Part shown: one piece after another, positions 23,118-33,857 of the stretch
How positions within the stretch are numbered: the stretch's first letter is position 1
Layout of the letters: each line of letters starts with the position of its first letter
Assembly (NCBI GenBank): GCA_000320605.2
Contig: KB445791.1
Span: 1,825,854-1,889,853, forward strand
DNA length: 64,000 nt
Direction: 5' to 3'
Source of the DNA: Gelatoporia subvermispora B
Lineage: Eukaryota > Basidiomycota > Agaricomycetes > Polyporales > Gelatoporiaceae
The notes under the pieces: model-generated
The model's input: only the letters and a program-made list of their open reading frames with translations
Database searches by the model: none
Told to the model about the DNA's origin: nothing
Made by a program: the position numbers and the translations under genes

Positions 23118-26100
23118 ATGCGCGCGCCGACCGTCCTCCGGGGGCGCTGCCTCTCTGGCCCCTCGCGCACTCGGACTTCAGCTGTTTCTGCTCATGCTAC
23201 TACTACGAGGGCACTCGCGACGCATGCGCCGCCGGACAAGGACTGCGCGTTGATCACCCCGCCGTACGCGCAGCTGCTCGAGCGGCTTGCGGTGGTGAAG
23301 CGGCACCTGGGCGGGCGCCCGCTGACGCTCGCGGAGAAGATACTCTACAGCCACCTCGCGGACCCGCACAGCGCGCGCGCGGGGATCACGCGCGGCGAGA
23401 CGTACCTCCAGCTGCACCCCGAGCGCGTCGCGATGCAGGATGCGTCGGCGCAGTAAGCGCGATTTGAGCTCTCGGTGTCGCGGAAGGCTGACGGATTCGT
23501 GACTTGTGTGCGACTGATAGGATGGCTCTGTAGGGGTTTGTCTGGCTTGGTGTGGCGCGTGCTCATGTGTGTGTCCCTCTAGGCTGCAATTCATGAGCGC
23601 GGGCATGACGCGCTGCGCGGTACCTGCGAGCATTCACTGCGACCACTTGATCCAGGCCGTGGACGGCGCCGAGTCCGATCTAGAGGTGATTTGCGCCTTT
23701 GGGATTCGTAGAGCTGAGATGTTGACGAATCGCGAAGAGGTCCATTGTCGCGAACAAGGAAGTGTTCGACTTTCTCGAGAGCGCGGCGCGCAAGTACGGC
23801 ATCGAATTCTGGAAGCCCGGCTCGGGCATCATCCACCAGATCGTGCTGGAGAACTACGCCGCGCCGGGTATGCTCATGTGCGTCCCCAGCATTTGCATAC
23901 GCCCGTCCGGACACTGACGATTCGCGCGCCGCGTGCAGGCTGGGAACTGGTGAGTAGCGAATAACGTCCCCATGAGGCTATCTCAACGTGCAAGCAGACT
24001 CCCACACGCCCAACGCGGGCGGCCTGGGCATGCTCGCGATCGGCGTCGGCGGCGCAGACGCCGTGGACGCGCTGACCGGGACCCCATGGGAGCTCAAGGC
24101 GCCCCAGATCGTCGGTGCGTAGCCCACCTGCGCCCCTCGCGCCGCGCCGCTCACCCCACCCCACCCCACCCCGCAGGCGTGCATCTCACGGGCCAGCTGA
24201 ACGGCTGGGCGACGCCCAAGGACCTCATCCTGCACCTCGCGGGCAAGCTCACCGTCCGGGTGCGTCCCGCCTGCCCCTTTGCTGCTGCGTTTCTTTTGCT
24301 GATCGAGAGCGGCAGGGCGGCACGGGGCGGATTCTGGAGTACTTCGGGCCCGGCGTGTTCAACCAGTCGTGCACGGGCCTCGCGACGGTCGCGAACATGG
24401 GCGCGGAGGTCGGCGCGACGACGTCGACGTTCCCGTACACGCCGGGCATGCGCGCGTACCTCCACGCGACGCGCCGCGGGCCCGTCGCGCGCGCGGCGGA
24501 CGCGGCGGCCGCGCGGGGCTTCCTGTCCGCGGACGACGGCGCGGAGTACGACGAGGTCATTGAGATTGTCAGTTGAGGGCTTTTGATTGGTGCTATGCGC
24601 TGGGAACGTGGAGGGTGCTGATGCGCGAGCGTAGGACCTGTCGAACCTCGAGCCGGCGATCAACGGGCCGTTCACCCCGGATTTGTCGACGCCGCTGTCG
24701 AGGTTTGCGGAATTTGCAAAGGAGCAGGGCTTGAAGGACGAATTGTCGGCGGCGCTCATCGGCTCGTGCACGAACAGCTCGTATGAGGACATGGTGCGCA
24801 CGATTGCGCCATCTGTTTGGGCATCCCTGACGCGTGGTGCAATCCTTGTAGACTCGGGTGGCGGATCTGGCGCGTCAGGCCAAGGCGGCCGGGCTTACGA
24901 CGAAGGTTAGCGGCTACTGGTTATCGCAACAGGATGAGATTTGACAGCGTTGGGATAGGTTCCCTTCTTGTGCACGCCCGGGTCAGAACAGATCAGGGCA
25001 ACTATGGAACGCGACCACGTCACGGAGGTGCTCCAAGATGTGGGTGCCACGGTTTTGGCGAACGCCTGCGGTCCTTGCATCGGTCAAGTATGTGTTACTC
25101 CGTGAAAGTCGGGGAATTGACTGGCTGACGCTCGCGATAGTGGAAGCGAGACGACAAGAAGGGCGAAGAGAACGGTACGTCATACTCAATAATCGCCAGG
25201 AACAGCAAAACTTGACTTGACAGTCCTGCACAGCCATCCTGACTTCCTTCAATCGGTGCGTTTGCAAATCGCTAGACCCTTTCGAGCGCGAGCCTGACCG
25301 TACCTCAGGAACTTCAAGTCCCGGAACGACGGGAACAGCCGGACGATGAACTTCCTCGCGTCGCCCACCGTCGTCACCGCGATGGCCTTCTCGGGCAGGC
25401 TCTCGTTCAACCCGATGACCGACTCCATCCCGCTGCCCAATGGCGAGACGTTCAAGTTCGCGCCGCCCGCCGGACAGGATCTGCCATCCGCGGGCTTCAC
25501 GCCTGGCAGGGAGGCCTTCTACCCCGAGCCTGTGCCCGAGCCGCAGCCTGAGACGCAGGTCGTCATCAAGCCGGGTTCGCAGCGCCTGGAGCTCCTGCAG
25601 CCGTTCGCGAGCCACTTCAGCGAGGGCAGCGGGAACCCGAGGGGTCTGGAGCTGCCGAGCCTGAAGGTCCTCATGAGGGTGCGCGGGAAGTGCACGACGG
25701 ACCACATTTCTGCTGCGGTGAGCGCCGTGTCAGTGATTCGTCGTCCCTGAATCCTGACATTGTGTTCAGGGCCCTTGGCTCAAGTACAAGGGACACTTGA
25801 CAAATATCTCGGAGAACCTTCGTGCGTTTCATTTCATCTCGGCAGATTCGTTCTAGAGCTTACTGACATGCACACACAGTGATCACCGTATGTCACCCGT
25901 CACCCGTCGTCGGGTATATGAATTAACGCAAGCATGCAGGCTACGAATGACGAGGGTGGTGAGGTGAACGTGGCATTTGACCATGAGCACGACGCCTCCC
26001 AAAGCGAGACGGACACTATCCCGGGCGTTGCCAAGCGTTTCAAGGCGCGCGACCAGCCGTGGGCCTTGATCGTCGACGACAATTACGGTGAAGGGAGCGC

Positions 26101-26561
26101 GCGCGAGCACGCTGCCCTGCAGCCCCGCTTTTACGGTATGCTCGAATTGTCAAATAGCCATGGGCGCCGGACTGACGCAGTCCATCAGGCTGCGCGCTGA
26201 TTGTCGCACGCTCATTTGCCCGCATTCACGAGACGAACCTCAAAGTACGTTCGTCGTTATCGCTGCCTGCCAGCAATGGCTGACAGCACGTCTCTAGAAA
26301 CAAGGCATCCTGCCATTGTGGTTCGCCGACAAGAACGACTACTCGCGGATTGGCGCAGGAGACGTCGTCGAGACCATCGGTCTCGCTGACCTGCTGAACG
26401 GCGCGCAGGACGCGTCCATCAAGCTCAAGGTCACCAAAAGGACCGGGGAGGTCTTCGAGATCCCCACGAAACACACCATGTCCAGCGATCAGCTCAAGTG
26501 GCTCCGGGCTGGTTCGGCGCTCAATTACATTCGCTCGCAGATACAACAGAGCACAGCATGA
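23118..26561 (+). CDS. ACO2: Mitochondrial aconitase/homoaconitate-pathway hydratase, Aco2-like
   Basis: This 4Fe-4S hydro-lyase interconverts citrate and isocitrate; Aco2-type paralogues act on homocitrate in lysine synthesis. Eighteen exons (23118-23452, 23583-23685, 23738-23877, 23939-23949, 23998-24114, 24177-24259, 24316-24567, 24635-24793, 24852-24905, 24959-25087, 25141-25174, 25234-25255, 25309-25717, 25770-25821, 25880-25887, 25940-26135, 26189-26244, 26298-26561) give 807 residues. The start [14 protein letters not shown] is Arg-rich without acids for 40 residues, a mitochondrial presequence. Motifs are [20 protein letters not shown], cluster ligands Cys392 ([12 protein letters not shown]), Cys455 and Cys458 (ACGPCIGQW), then [21 protein letters not shown] and [13 protein letters not shown]. 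The block [20 protein letters not shown], in place of the usual DANPATHAFVTSPE type, points to the Aco2 subgroup; this is judged from memory. The stop is 26559-26561. Confidence 0.9.
23939..23949 (+). other. 11-base microexon of aconitase
   Basis: GCTGGGAACTG is needed to read MLGTDSHTPN across the active-site motif. It is flanked by GTGCGT..CAG and GTGAGT..CAG introns. Confidence 0.85.
24152..24173 (+). repeat. CCCCA pentanucleotide run in an aconitase intron
   Basis: Four tandem ACCCC units form the polypyrimidine-like tract just before the acceptor CAG at 24174-24176. Confidence 0.8.
25880..25887 (+). other. 8-base microexon of aconitase
   Basis: TGATCACC joins ..AACCTTC to GCTACG.. and gives ENLLITATNDEG. 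It is flanked by GT..AG introns of 58 and 52 bases. Confidence 0.8.
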
Positions 26562-26620
26562 TGTACACAAGATATACCGCTATATACTAGATCATGGATG
26601 AGATTGGGGTATCAAATTAG

Positions 26621-29600
26621 CTAGGGAGTCGTCAGGGACTGTCCAATCGCATGAAGGTCAGAGCGATCGTTGTGCTGGGTTGCTCTCCTTTGTTTCAGCC
26701 ATGTCAATGCTGTTCTCGCCACTTCGACAGCAGGCTCGGGCATGCCAGCCAATTGTGCAACTTTCAATCCATGGCTGTTGCGATTGATGCCAGGCCGGAG
26801 ACGATGAGAGTATGCAAAGTACCCGTCCTGAAACACGACATCAACTGGGCGTTCACCATTAGATGGGCCGGCCTAACTTACCTCCGTTTCATCTACATCT
26901 GTGCAGAAGAAGCTGACATTTTGGAAGGCACCTGTGCCTTTGCTGTCTTCAGTAATTCCGAGCATATCAGCCAATTCATGGAAGTGTGTTGCAAAGAGCG
27001 CTCTGCAACCGTTCACTGTTTGCAAATGATGCACGACGGCGAATGCGATAGCCAACCCATCCTCGACGGTTGTGCCTCTCCCAACCTCATCCATAATCAC
27101 CTGCGTCGACTTAGAACGATGCATACCGCGCTGGTATACGAAGACTTACCAGACTGTTGGGAGTTGCACGCCGCATAATGTCGCTCGTCTCCAGCATCTC
27201 CACCATGAAGGTACTTCTGTCATGGAAGAGATCGTCTCTGGCGCCCACTCTAGAAAATACCCTGTCCACGATGCCAATCTCGGCAGAGTCGGCTGGGACA
27301 TATGAGCCAGTCTGGGCAAGAATCGCTATGAGCGCAGTTTGACGGAGCAAAGTCGACTTCCCAGCCATGTTGGGTCCAGTAATGATATGGAACTGTGAAC
27401 TAGGGCTGAATGAGACAGTATTCGGGATGAATGCTCGTCCATTTGTGAGAAGACCGAGTTCGACAGTCGGATGGCGGCCATTCGTGACTGAATACGAGGT
27501 ACTACGATTACTACGTGAGTGGGCTATGAGAAAATGGTTGCTTGAGAAAGACTCACTCATCCCTGATAGTAGGTCTTGCGAAGGACATCTCTTGCGCGAG
27601 ATTTGCGAACGCGATGGTTACATCTAGCTCGTCTAGGATGCGCGCATTTCGTCTCAAATGCACCGCCCTGGAATTGACCTGCTACGGGGTCAACCAAGTC
27701 TATTTTGTGGGACGCTGTGGCCTACCTCGTTACGCAGCAATTCGAACGCTTCTCTCTCGCGCACCAGGATCTCCGTGACCGTATCGACTATCTGCTTGCC
27801 CAATTGTGCCCACTCCTACAGGACAATTAATAAGCGCCCCCAAAAGAAGCCAATCTGATTTACACACCTGATTGAAATAGGTTGTGGTTGACTGACTTTC
27901 TGATAACAAGATGAACAGATCAGATTCATCTAACCTAGCTCTTCCACGCTTCCCGCGCCCGACGTGAACGTGCATGCCCAGGTTCGGAGACGACCGTAAG
28001 GTCAGCGAGGGGGTATCTTTAGAACTGGTCTTATGAACGACTCTCGGGTATAGGATAATAATGCATTTACCATACTCCAACGCCAGTCTCGATTGCAGAC
28101 TCTCTCGCTCCTCATGCAAGTCCTTCAGAAGGTCGTGTAGCTGCGTGAGCTCTTCAGAAAATCTGCAACTGTGTCAGTCGGTGAACTTTAGTCAGATAAA
28201 ACCATTTACTGTGATCGAATCGTCCATTGGGTGTCGGTGCCGAAATTGTACCTCGGATCACGAGTGTATGCGAAGGGGCTAATCTCATTCTCCGTAGATT
28301 GCAGTTCTTCTTCCACAGCCTCTACGTTCTGTAGAGGAGTACCTTGATTGACTACAGCTTTACGTATTCTATCAGCCAAGTCTCGCAGGTCGCCGATTCT
28401 GACCATGAGAGCATCCAAGCTTGCCCACTCTTCCGCTTGGATCTCGCCCCTTTCTTTGAGCTCCATGTTCTTCTCTAGCTCAATGCGCTTGCTGACGGCG
28501 GACCAAACATCGACTGTGTTGCAGATAGCAGCTAGGTCGTTGGCACATCCACGGCCGACCAAAAATTTCTGCACTATGCGAGTAGCGTCTTCTGCTTGTT
28601 TGAGATACTGTACGATATCGTCACGGAGGAATGCCCTGGCGTGGAAGAAAGCCACGAGAGATTGCCGAGCGTTGATCTCGCGCGACGATGTACTTGGGGA
28701 GCCTGGTCAACGATAGAGGCAGGCGTCAGACTCGTGCAGTACAGAAGATCTTCAGATACGCACATAACCATCGCGCAAGTAACCGGGTTCCGCTAGTAGT
28801 GACAGTTCGCTTGATGACACTAAGCAGACTGCCAACGGCGCCGCCGTCCCTGAACCCCTCGCGGATCTCAAGTGCCTTCAGGGTGTGTGCATCAATTTGC
28901 ATTCTTCCCGAGACAGACTCCTTGGTTGGGGACGAAAGTTGAGGCATGTGCTCCAGAAGATGGTCACGCAGGTACGTAGTAAGAAGGCTGACTGCTTCCG
29001 CCTCTGTGTCTGACAGAGCAGACCCCTCTGTCAGAGGCATAGCATCTGTATGAGAAGTGACGTCGTCCATGCTGGGTACCACTCCCGCCTTTGGGATGAC
29101 GTTGTCGGAAGAGCCGTCAGCCGCGGCAGAGGAGTACGAAACAAAGTAGCCTTCCTCCGCGACTGCCAACCGGATCGGATGAGAGGGTGTTTGCAACAAC
29201 GTTGACTCAAGAACAACTTCACGCGGGTTGATGCGCACGACTTCATCGTGTAGACCCTCACATGTCGTGTTCTTTGTGAAGAACTCTCCCGTGGAGACGT
29301 CGATCCATGCGAGACCGACCGCATCCGAATTCGAAGGTTCAACAGGGATCACCGCTGAGGATTGTCCGGATGAAATAGACAGCAAGTAGTTGTTCTCGTA
29401 TGGGTTCAGGAATGACTCGTCAATAAGGGTGCCGGGAGTGACAATGCGCACGACCCGTCTCTCGAAGATCGTGCTCCCATATCGTGTCACTGGAAATTCC
29501 TCACAAAGAGCAACGAATTTCTTGTTGTGTTGTACGAGGGCTTTCATGTGTCGGTCAAGGTGTGTCAGAGGGAACCCGCACATGGGTGTGCGGATCCCAC

Positions 29601-30573
29601 CGAATGTCCTCTTAGTTAGCTTGATATTCAGAAGACGTGCCACTTCTATAGCTTGATCAAAGTATGACTGAATATCGGTCAGAGACTTGCAGTGACACAG
29701 TCATCGACTATCCTACCTCATAGAATTGGCCCACTCTTGTCAAGAGTATACAATGCGGATACTTCTGCAGGTTCGCTTGAATGAGCGCAGGCAACGTTGT
29801 CGTTGTGACCATTCTCAGCCCTTCTCCTTCGGCCCTCAGGTCAGATGTTTCCGCTAGCGCCTTTACGGATCGACGTTTGCGAGGCTTCTTTGTTTCTACG
29901 AGGATAGTCTCCTCACTTTCATCTTTCTTCTTCGTAGATCGAGGTTTTCGAGGTTTAGCCGGCTCTTCAAGGACAGCCTCCTCAGTTTCATCTTGCTTCT
30001 TTGTAGATCGACGTTTGCGAGTTTTCTTCGGTTCCTCTACGGCATGGATGTTGCTTTCCGCAACTTCTTCCTCAGGTACTGCCTTTTTCCTTCGCTTTCG
30101 TGGAGTTTTGGGTGCCTCGCTAGAAACGTCTGTGCCGTCGTTCTCGGGAACCGGTGAGACCTTAGGGTCAATGTCTGATTCTACAGCCTCAGCAGAACCT
30201 GCATCCGCGGCTGAAAGTTTGAGAGACCAAGCCAGGATCAATTAGGAATCTCAAGGGTTGTCATTAGATTTTGCGCACGTCTAGATACATCTATGGACGT
30301 AGGAGACGAGGTTGCCGATTTTCCAAGACCTCCGTACCACATTTTGAGAGGAACAGCAGGAGTGCCATCGGGCAGAATGTGAGCTCTGGGGAGCTCACTG
30401 AGCTTTTTCTTGCTTTTGCTGGCCCCCTTGCCTTTCTTGCCATCATTTGCTCCCTCCACAGTCTCGCTGACGGCGCGGAGGGGAAGCGACGTTTGGAACG
30501 CCCTAGAACGAAGTATTTGCCGCGTAAGTGTACCAGCACAACCGGGCGCCTTGGCCCGTAGCAGTGAGACCAT
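26621..30573 (-). CDS. MSH1: Mitochondrial DNA mismatch-repair protein Msh1
   Basis: This is a MutS homologue that maintains mitochondrial DNA. Eleven exons (30573-30279, 30210-29717, 29667-28764, 28702-28210, 28162-28071, 28016-27868, 27815-27726, 27678-27557, 27501-27150, 27100-26882, 26827-26621) give 1138 residues. The start [20 protein letters not shown] is a mitochondrial presequence, and [10 protein letters not shown] resembles the yeast Msh1 N-terminal motif. After a charged insertion comes MutS domain I with [20 protein letters not shown] and [16 protein letters not shown]. The ATPase has Walker [12 protein letters not shown] (Lys928), the signature [11 protein letters not shown], Walker [18 protein letters not shown] and [11 protein letters not shown]. 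It shares a 264-base divergent promoter with the septin. Yeast Msh1 is about 960 residues, so the extra length sits mainly in the insertion at residues 100-225. Confidence 0.95.
29864..30115 (-). repeat. Repeated basic motif inside MSH1
   Basis: Four copies of a KxxRKRRSxKK-like motif (residues about 131-214) are separated by acidic [14 protein letters not shown] linkers, with a 22-28 residue period. The DNA of the middle two copies is also nearly identical in long stretches, indicating recent tandem expansion. Confidence 0.8.
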
Positions 30574-30837
30574 AGTCTCTGAGAACAGTCAAAATGCGAG
30601 AAACGAGAGTCACATCAGCAAGCAAGATAGTAATCCAAAGCAGAGCAATCGACAGCACAGCGAGCACAGCAGCGAGGGCGAAACGAGCGGCACGGTGAGC
30701 GGGAGGCACGTCGCCACCGTTAGTTCCCAAAGTAGCAGGCGGAGTTTCAAGCGACGGGCGCACTCAACACGCTTCCCTCACTCGAAAAAGCCCATCGTCC
30801 ATCGTTCATTACCCCCGCACGCCAGCAACAATCCACC
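30574..30837. promoter_or_regulatory. Bidirectional promoter MSH1/septin
   Basis: Only 264 bases separate the two start codons. No TATA element was seen. Confidence 0.6.
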
Positions 30838-32566
30838 ATGTCTTTCGCCGGCAGACGCAGAGGAAACAAGGTCAAGAAGGGTGTCCAGTTCACCGTCATG
30901 GTCGTCGGTGAGTGTCGCCTGCGCCGCCGCCTGCCGCCGCGATCTGACGAGCGGTCGTTACCATCCGTGGCGCGTGCTGGATGCTGCATTGCGTTGTGCT
31001 GCCGCAGGTGCCTCTGGGACGGGCCGCACGACGTTTGTGAACACCCTCTGCGAGTCCGAGGTGCTCTCGCACAAGGTGTGCGACAGCCCGGAGACCGCAC
31101 ACGTCGAGGAGGGCATCAGGATCAAGCCCGTCAACGTCGGTACGTGACTACGTGCCTGCCGCATGCGCGCCCCGCCTGATCGCGCACGCAGAACTCGACG
31201 AGGACGGCGTGCGCATCGCCCTGACCATCGTAGATACCCCCGGCTTTGGCGACAACATTGACAACGAGTTCGCGTATGAGCGCCTAGTCTCCACTGCACT
31301 GACGCGCGCTGAATTGTTTCCGTCTGGACAGTTTCCAAGAAATCGTGGGCCACCTCGAAAGGCAGTACGATGACATTCTCGCAGAGGAGTCCCGCATCAA
31401 GCGTAACCCGCGTTTCCGCGATAACCGGGTGCACGCCCTCCTCTACTTCATCCCGCCCACGGGACATGCGTACGTGTCGGGTTGCTATTGCAATGGAAGC
31501 ATCCTGCTCACTTACAGGCAGACTCCGGGAGATGGACATTGAGCTCATGCGCCGCCTTTCTCCTCGTGTCAACGTGATTCCCGTCATCGGGAAGGCTGAT
31601 TCCCTGACTCCCAACGAGTTGAAGGGTTTCAAGAAGCGGGTATGTGATTCTGGATGAGAAATGTGCGAGAAAGCAGCTCTGACTACCCGTTTGTCCACTT
31701 CAGATCATGGAGGACATCGAATACTATGATATCCCTGTGTACAACTTCCCTTACGATGTGGAGGAGGATGATGAGGAGACAATCCAGGACAACAGCGAGT
31801 TGCGCGTGAGTTTTACTTCCATTCGAATAAATAACTTCCATTCTGAAGGAGCCGAACTTGCCGCAGACAATGATGCCGTTCTCCATTGTTGGCTCTGAGG
31901 AGGAGGTGGAAATTGACGGCCAGCCTGTCCGTGCCAGAATATACCCATGGGGAATCGTCGAGGTGGACAACCCGAAGCACTCGGACTTCAGCCGTCTGCG
32001 AGGGGCCCTTCTTAAGTGAGTTGGCACGTCCGCATCTTCTGAGCGATCGCTGAGACTTGATTGTAGTACGCATCTTGCTGACCTGAAGGCATTGACACAT
32101 GACGTGCTGTATGAAACGTACCGTACTGAGAAGCTTTCGAAGACGGTGCACCCCGATGCCCAGTGCGTCCGATCGTCACATGGCGCGCACCCCACATTGA
32201 CCCGACTCGTTTACAGGGACTCGTCAATTCTGCCGGAGGAGCTCGCCACCCAGAGCGTGCGGCTCAAGGAAGAGCAGCTACGCAGGGAAGAAGAGAAGGC
32301 AAGTGTCTCCTTGCCGACATCTAGAGACATCTCAACTGACCGGGCCGGACGTACTGCAGCTGCGCGAAATCGAGTTGCGTGTGCAGCGCGAGATCAACGA
32401 GAAGAGACAAGAGTTGCTAGCGAAGGAAGAATCGCTCAGGTGAGTGATGCATATCCACGGGATCGGTATAGCCGCCGGGAGAGATGTTGATGTCATTGTT
32501 CGTGTTCACAGGAATCTCGAAAGCCGACTCGCTGCACAAGGCTCGCAGTCCGAATTCCGCGAGTAA
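30838..32566 (+). CDS. CDC11: Septin, Cdc11 type
   Basis: This is a GTPase-family filament protein of the septin ring at septa and hyphal tips, the terminal subunit of the septin rod in yeast. Eleven exons (30838-30907, 31008-31139, 31192-31273, 31332-31469, 31522-31639, 31704-31805, 31867-32015, 32067-32162, 32217-32298, 32360-32439, 32512-32566) give 367 residues. MSFAGRRRGNKVKKGVQFTV carries the basic lipid-binding patch. The P-loop reads GASGTGRTTFVNTLC, with Arg where active GTPases have Lys, as in Cdc11. Then G3 is DTPGFGD, G4 is GKADSLT, the septin unique element includes YPWGIVEVDNPKHSDF, and a C-terminal coiled coil is at LKEEQLRREEEKLREIELRV and beyond. The intron at 32299 begins GC rather than GT. 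The coiled coil is short compared with yeast Cdc11. Confidence 0.93.
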
Positions 32567-33857
32567 GTTTGGACTGCTCGCGGATGAAAAGGATGTTGGG
32601 CTGCTCGTATTATACCCCGTCTCTTCGCTGGAGGACTATCTACCTCTGACTGTTAGCGCTATATTCTGCAGGGTGTGCACTCGGATAATCTATCATCGTT
32701 TCAATGTTGTCCACGTTTCATCGTTTTTCCTCGCTTCTCTATACTTCGGTACTTCTAGCGCTCCTTTCGTATGGACAGTCTCGTTCGGATCGTCGCGACC
32801 GACGCCCGCCGCTCGTTGTAGTGCTCGTTCTTTGTGCAAAGACGTATTTAGCCGTGTTTGTTTGTGATGTCGGAAAGGCGTGCTATCTGGTGATGGCGTG
32901 CAATCGGTGCGGTCGTGGCGGCAGATGAGATGGTCCAGAGGAGGTCATTGGATGTAGATGGGCGTGAGGACGATAGTGCAGTCGGGAAGCGTTTTGCCAG
33001 TAAGGTGGGAAACCGGAGATATGGCCATAAGAAGGAAGGACGCGATGATGAGATCAAGCCGAGATGTTCCCATCCGTGGTGGCGCAAGGAGAGTGACTGA
33101 TTGTAGGACGGGTGCTCATCACTTGCTCAGACGACGAAGAGCGTTGGGGGGCGTGGTAGCATGGCAGTGTTAGTAGCTAAACTGCGACGTAGAGGGAAAT
33201 ATTCCGATGGAGGAAAATGAAAAGGGAAGAAGAGTGGATGGTTGTTAGCGTGCGGGTTGGGAAGCCGCGGCTTGTTGGAATCGACATCGACTGTCGAGTC
33301 CGCCTGTGTTCGCCTGCGCCTGCCTGCCTTGGCTCGACTCGCTCGCGTGTGTGGTGTGCATACGCACGCGGGTGCTCTCTCCCCGCCAGCTGCCGCCAGC
33401 CCTTCTCCTCTCTTCACCCGCCTCCTCCAGGCTGTGCCCCCCTGGTCCGCCATCGCCCAGAGCGACGTCCGATACCCCGCTAGCAGCAGCGAGCAACAGC
33501 CAGCCCGCCCTAGCCGTGCCTGTTCGCCCTCGCACCTGCCGCTTTGGGCCGCCACCGCTTCAGTCGCCCAATCGGATCTGTATTCCAGCCCTTCCCTTCC
33601 TCCAACTTTCGGTTCTCCATCTTTCCTCCAACGACACGTATACCCTCCGCGCCCATTCTGGCACTCGACCAGATCCCAAGGCCTCCCTTGGTCGCCCGCT
33701 AGGCCTAAACGGGCCGTCCTCTTGTTCAACAAGGCCAGATACCCTGTCCGTTCCGATCCTGGGCGACCGCTCCTCTCTGCTCTCCTCGAGCCCCCTTCGC
33801 CCTTCATCTCGTCGACTATTCTGACGTACAGCCGTGGATTCCAATTGGCAGACGCGT
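32567..33857. other. Intergenic region between septin and MIT gene
   Basis: 1.3 kb. 33240-33830 is GC-rich with open frames in several phases that likely represent the 5' leader and promoter of the MIT gene. Frames upstream of 33858 start only with GTG and were not added. No separate gene is supported. Confidence 0.5.

Noticed and set aside
33834..33857. Eight-codon upstream extension of the MIT protein beginning with GTG
   Set aside because: GTG is not a normal start in fungal nuclear genes; the first ATG in frame is at 33858.
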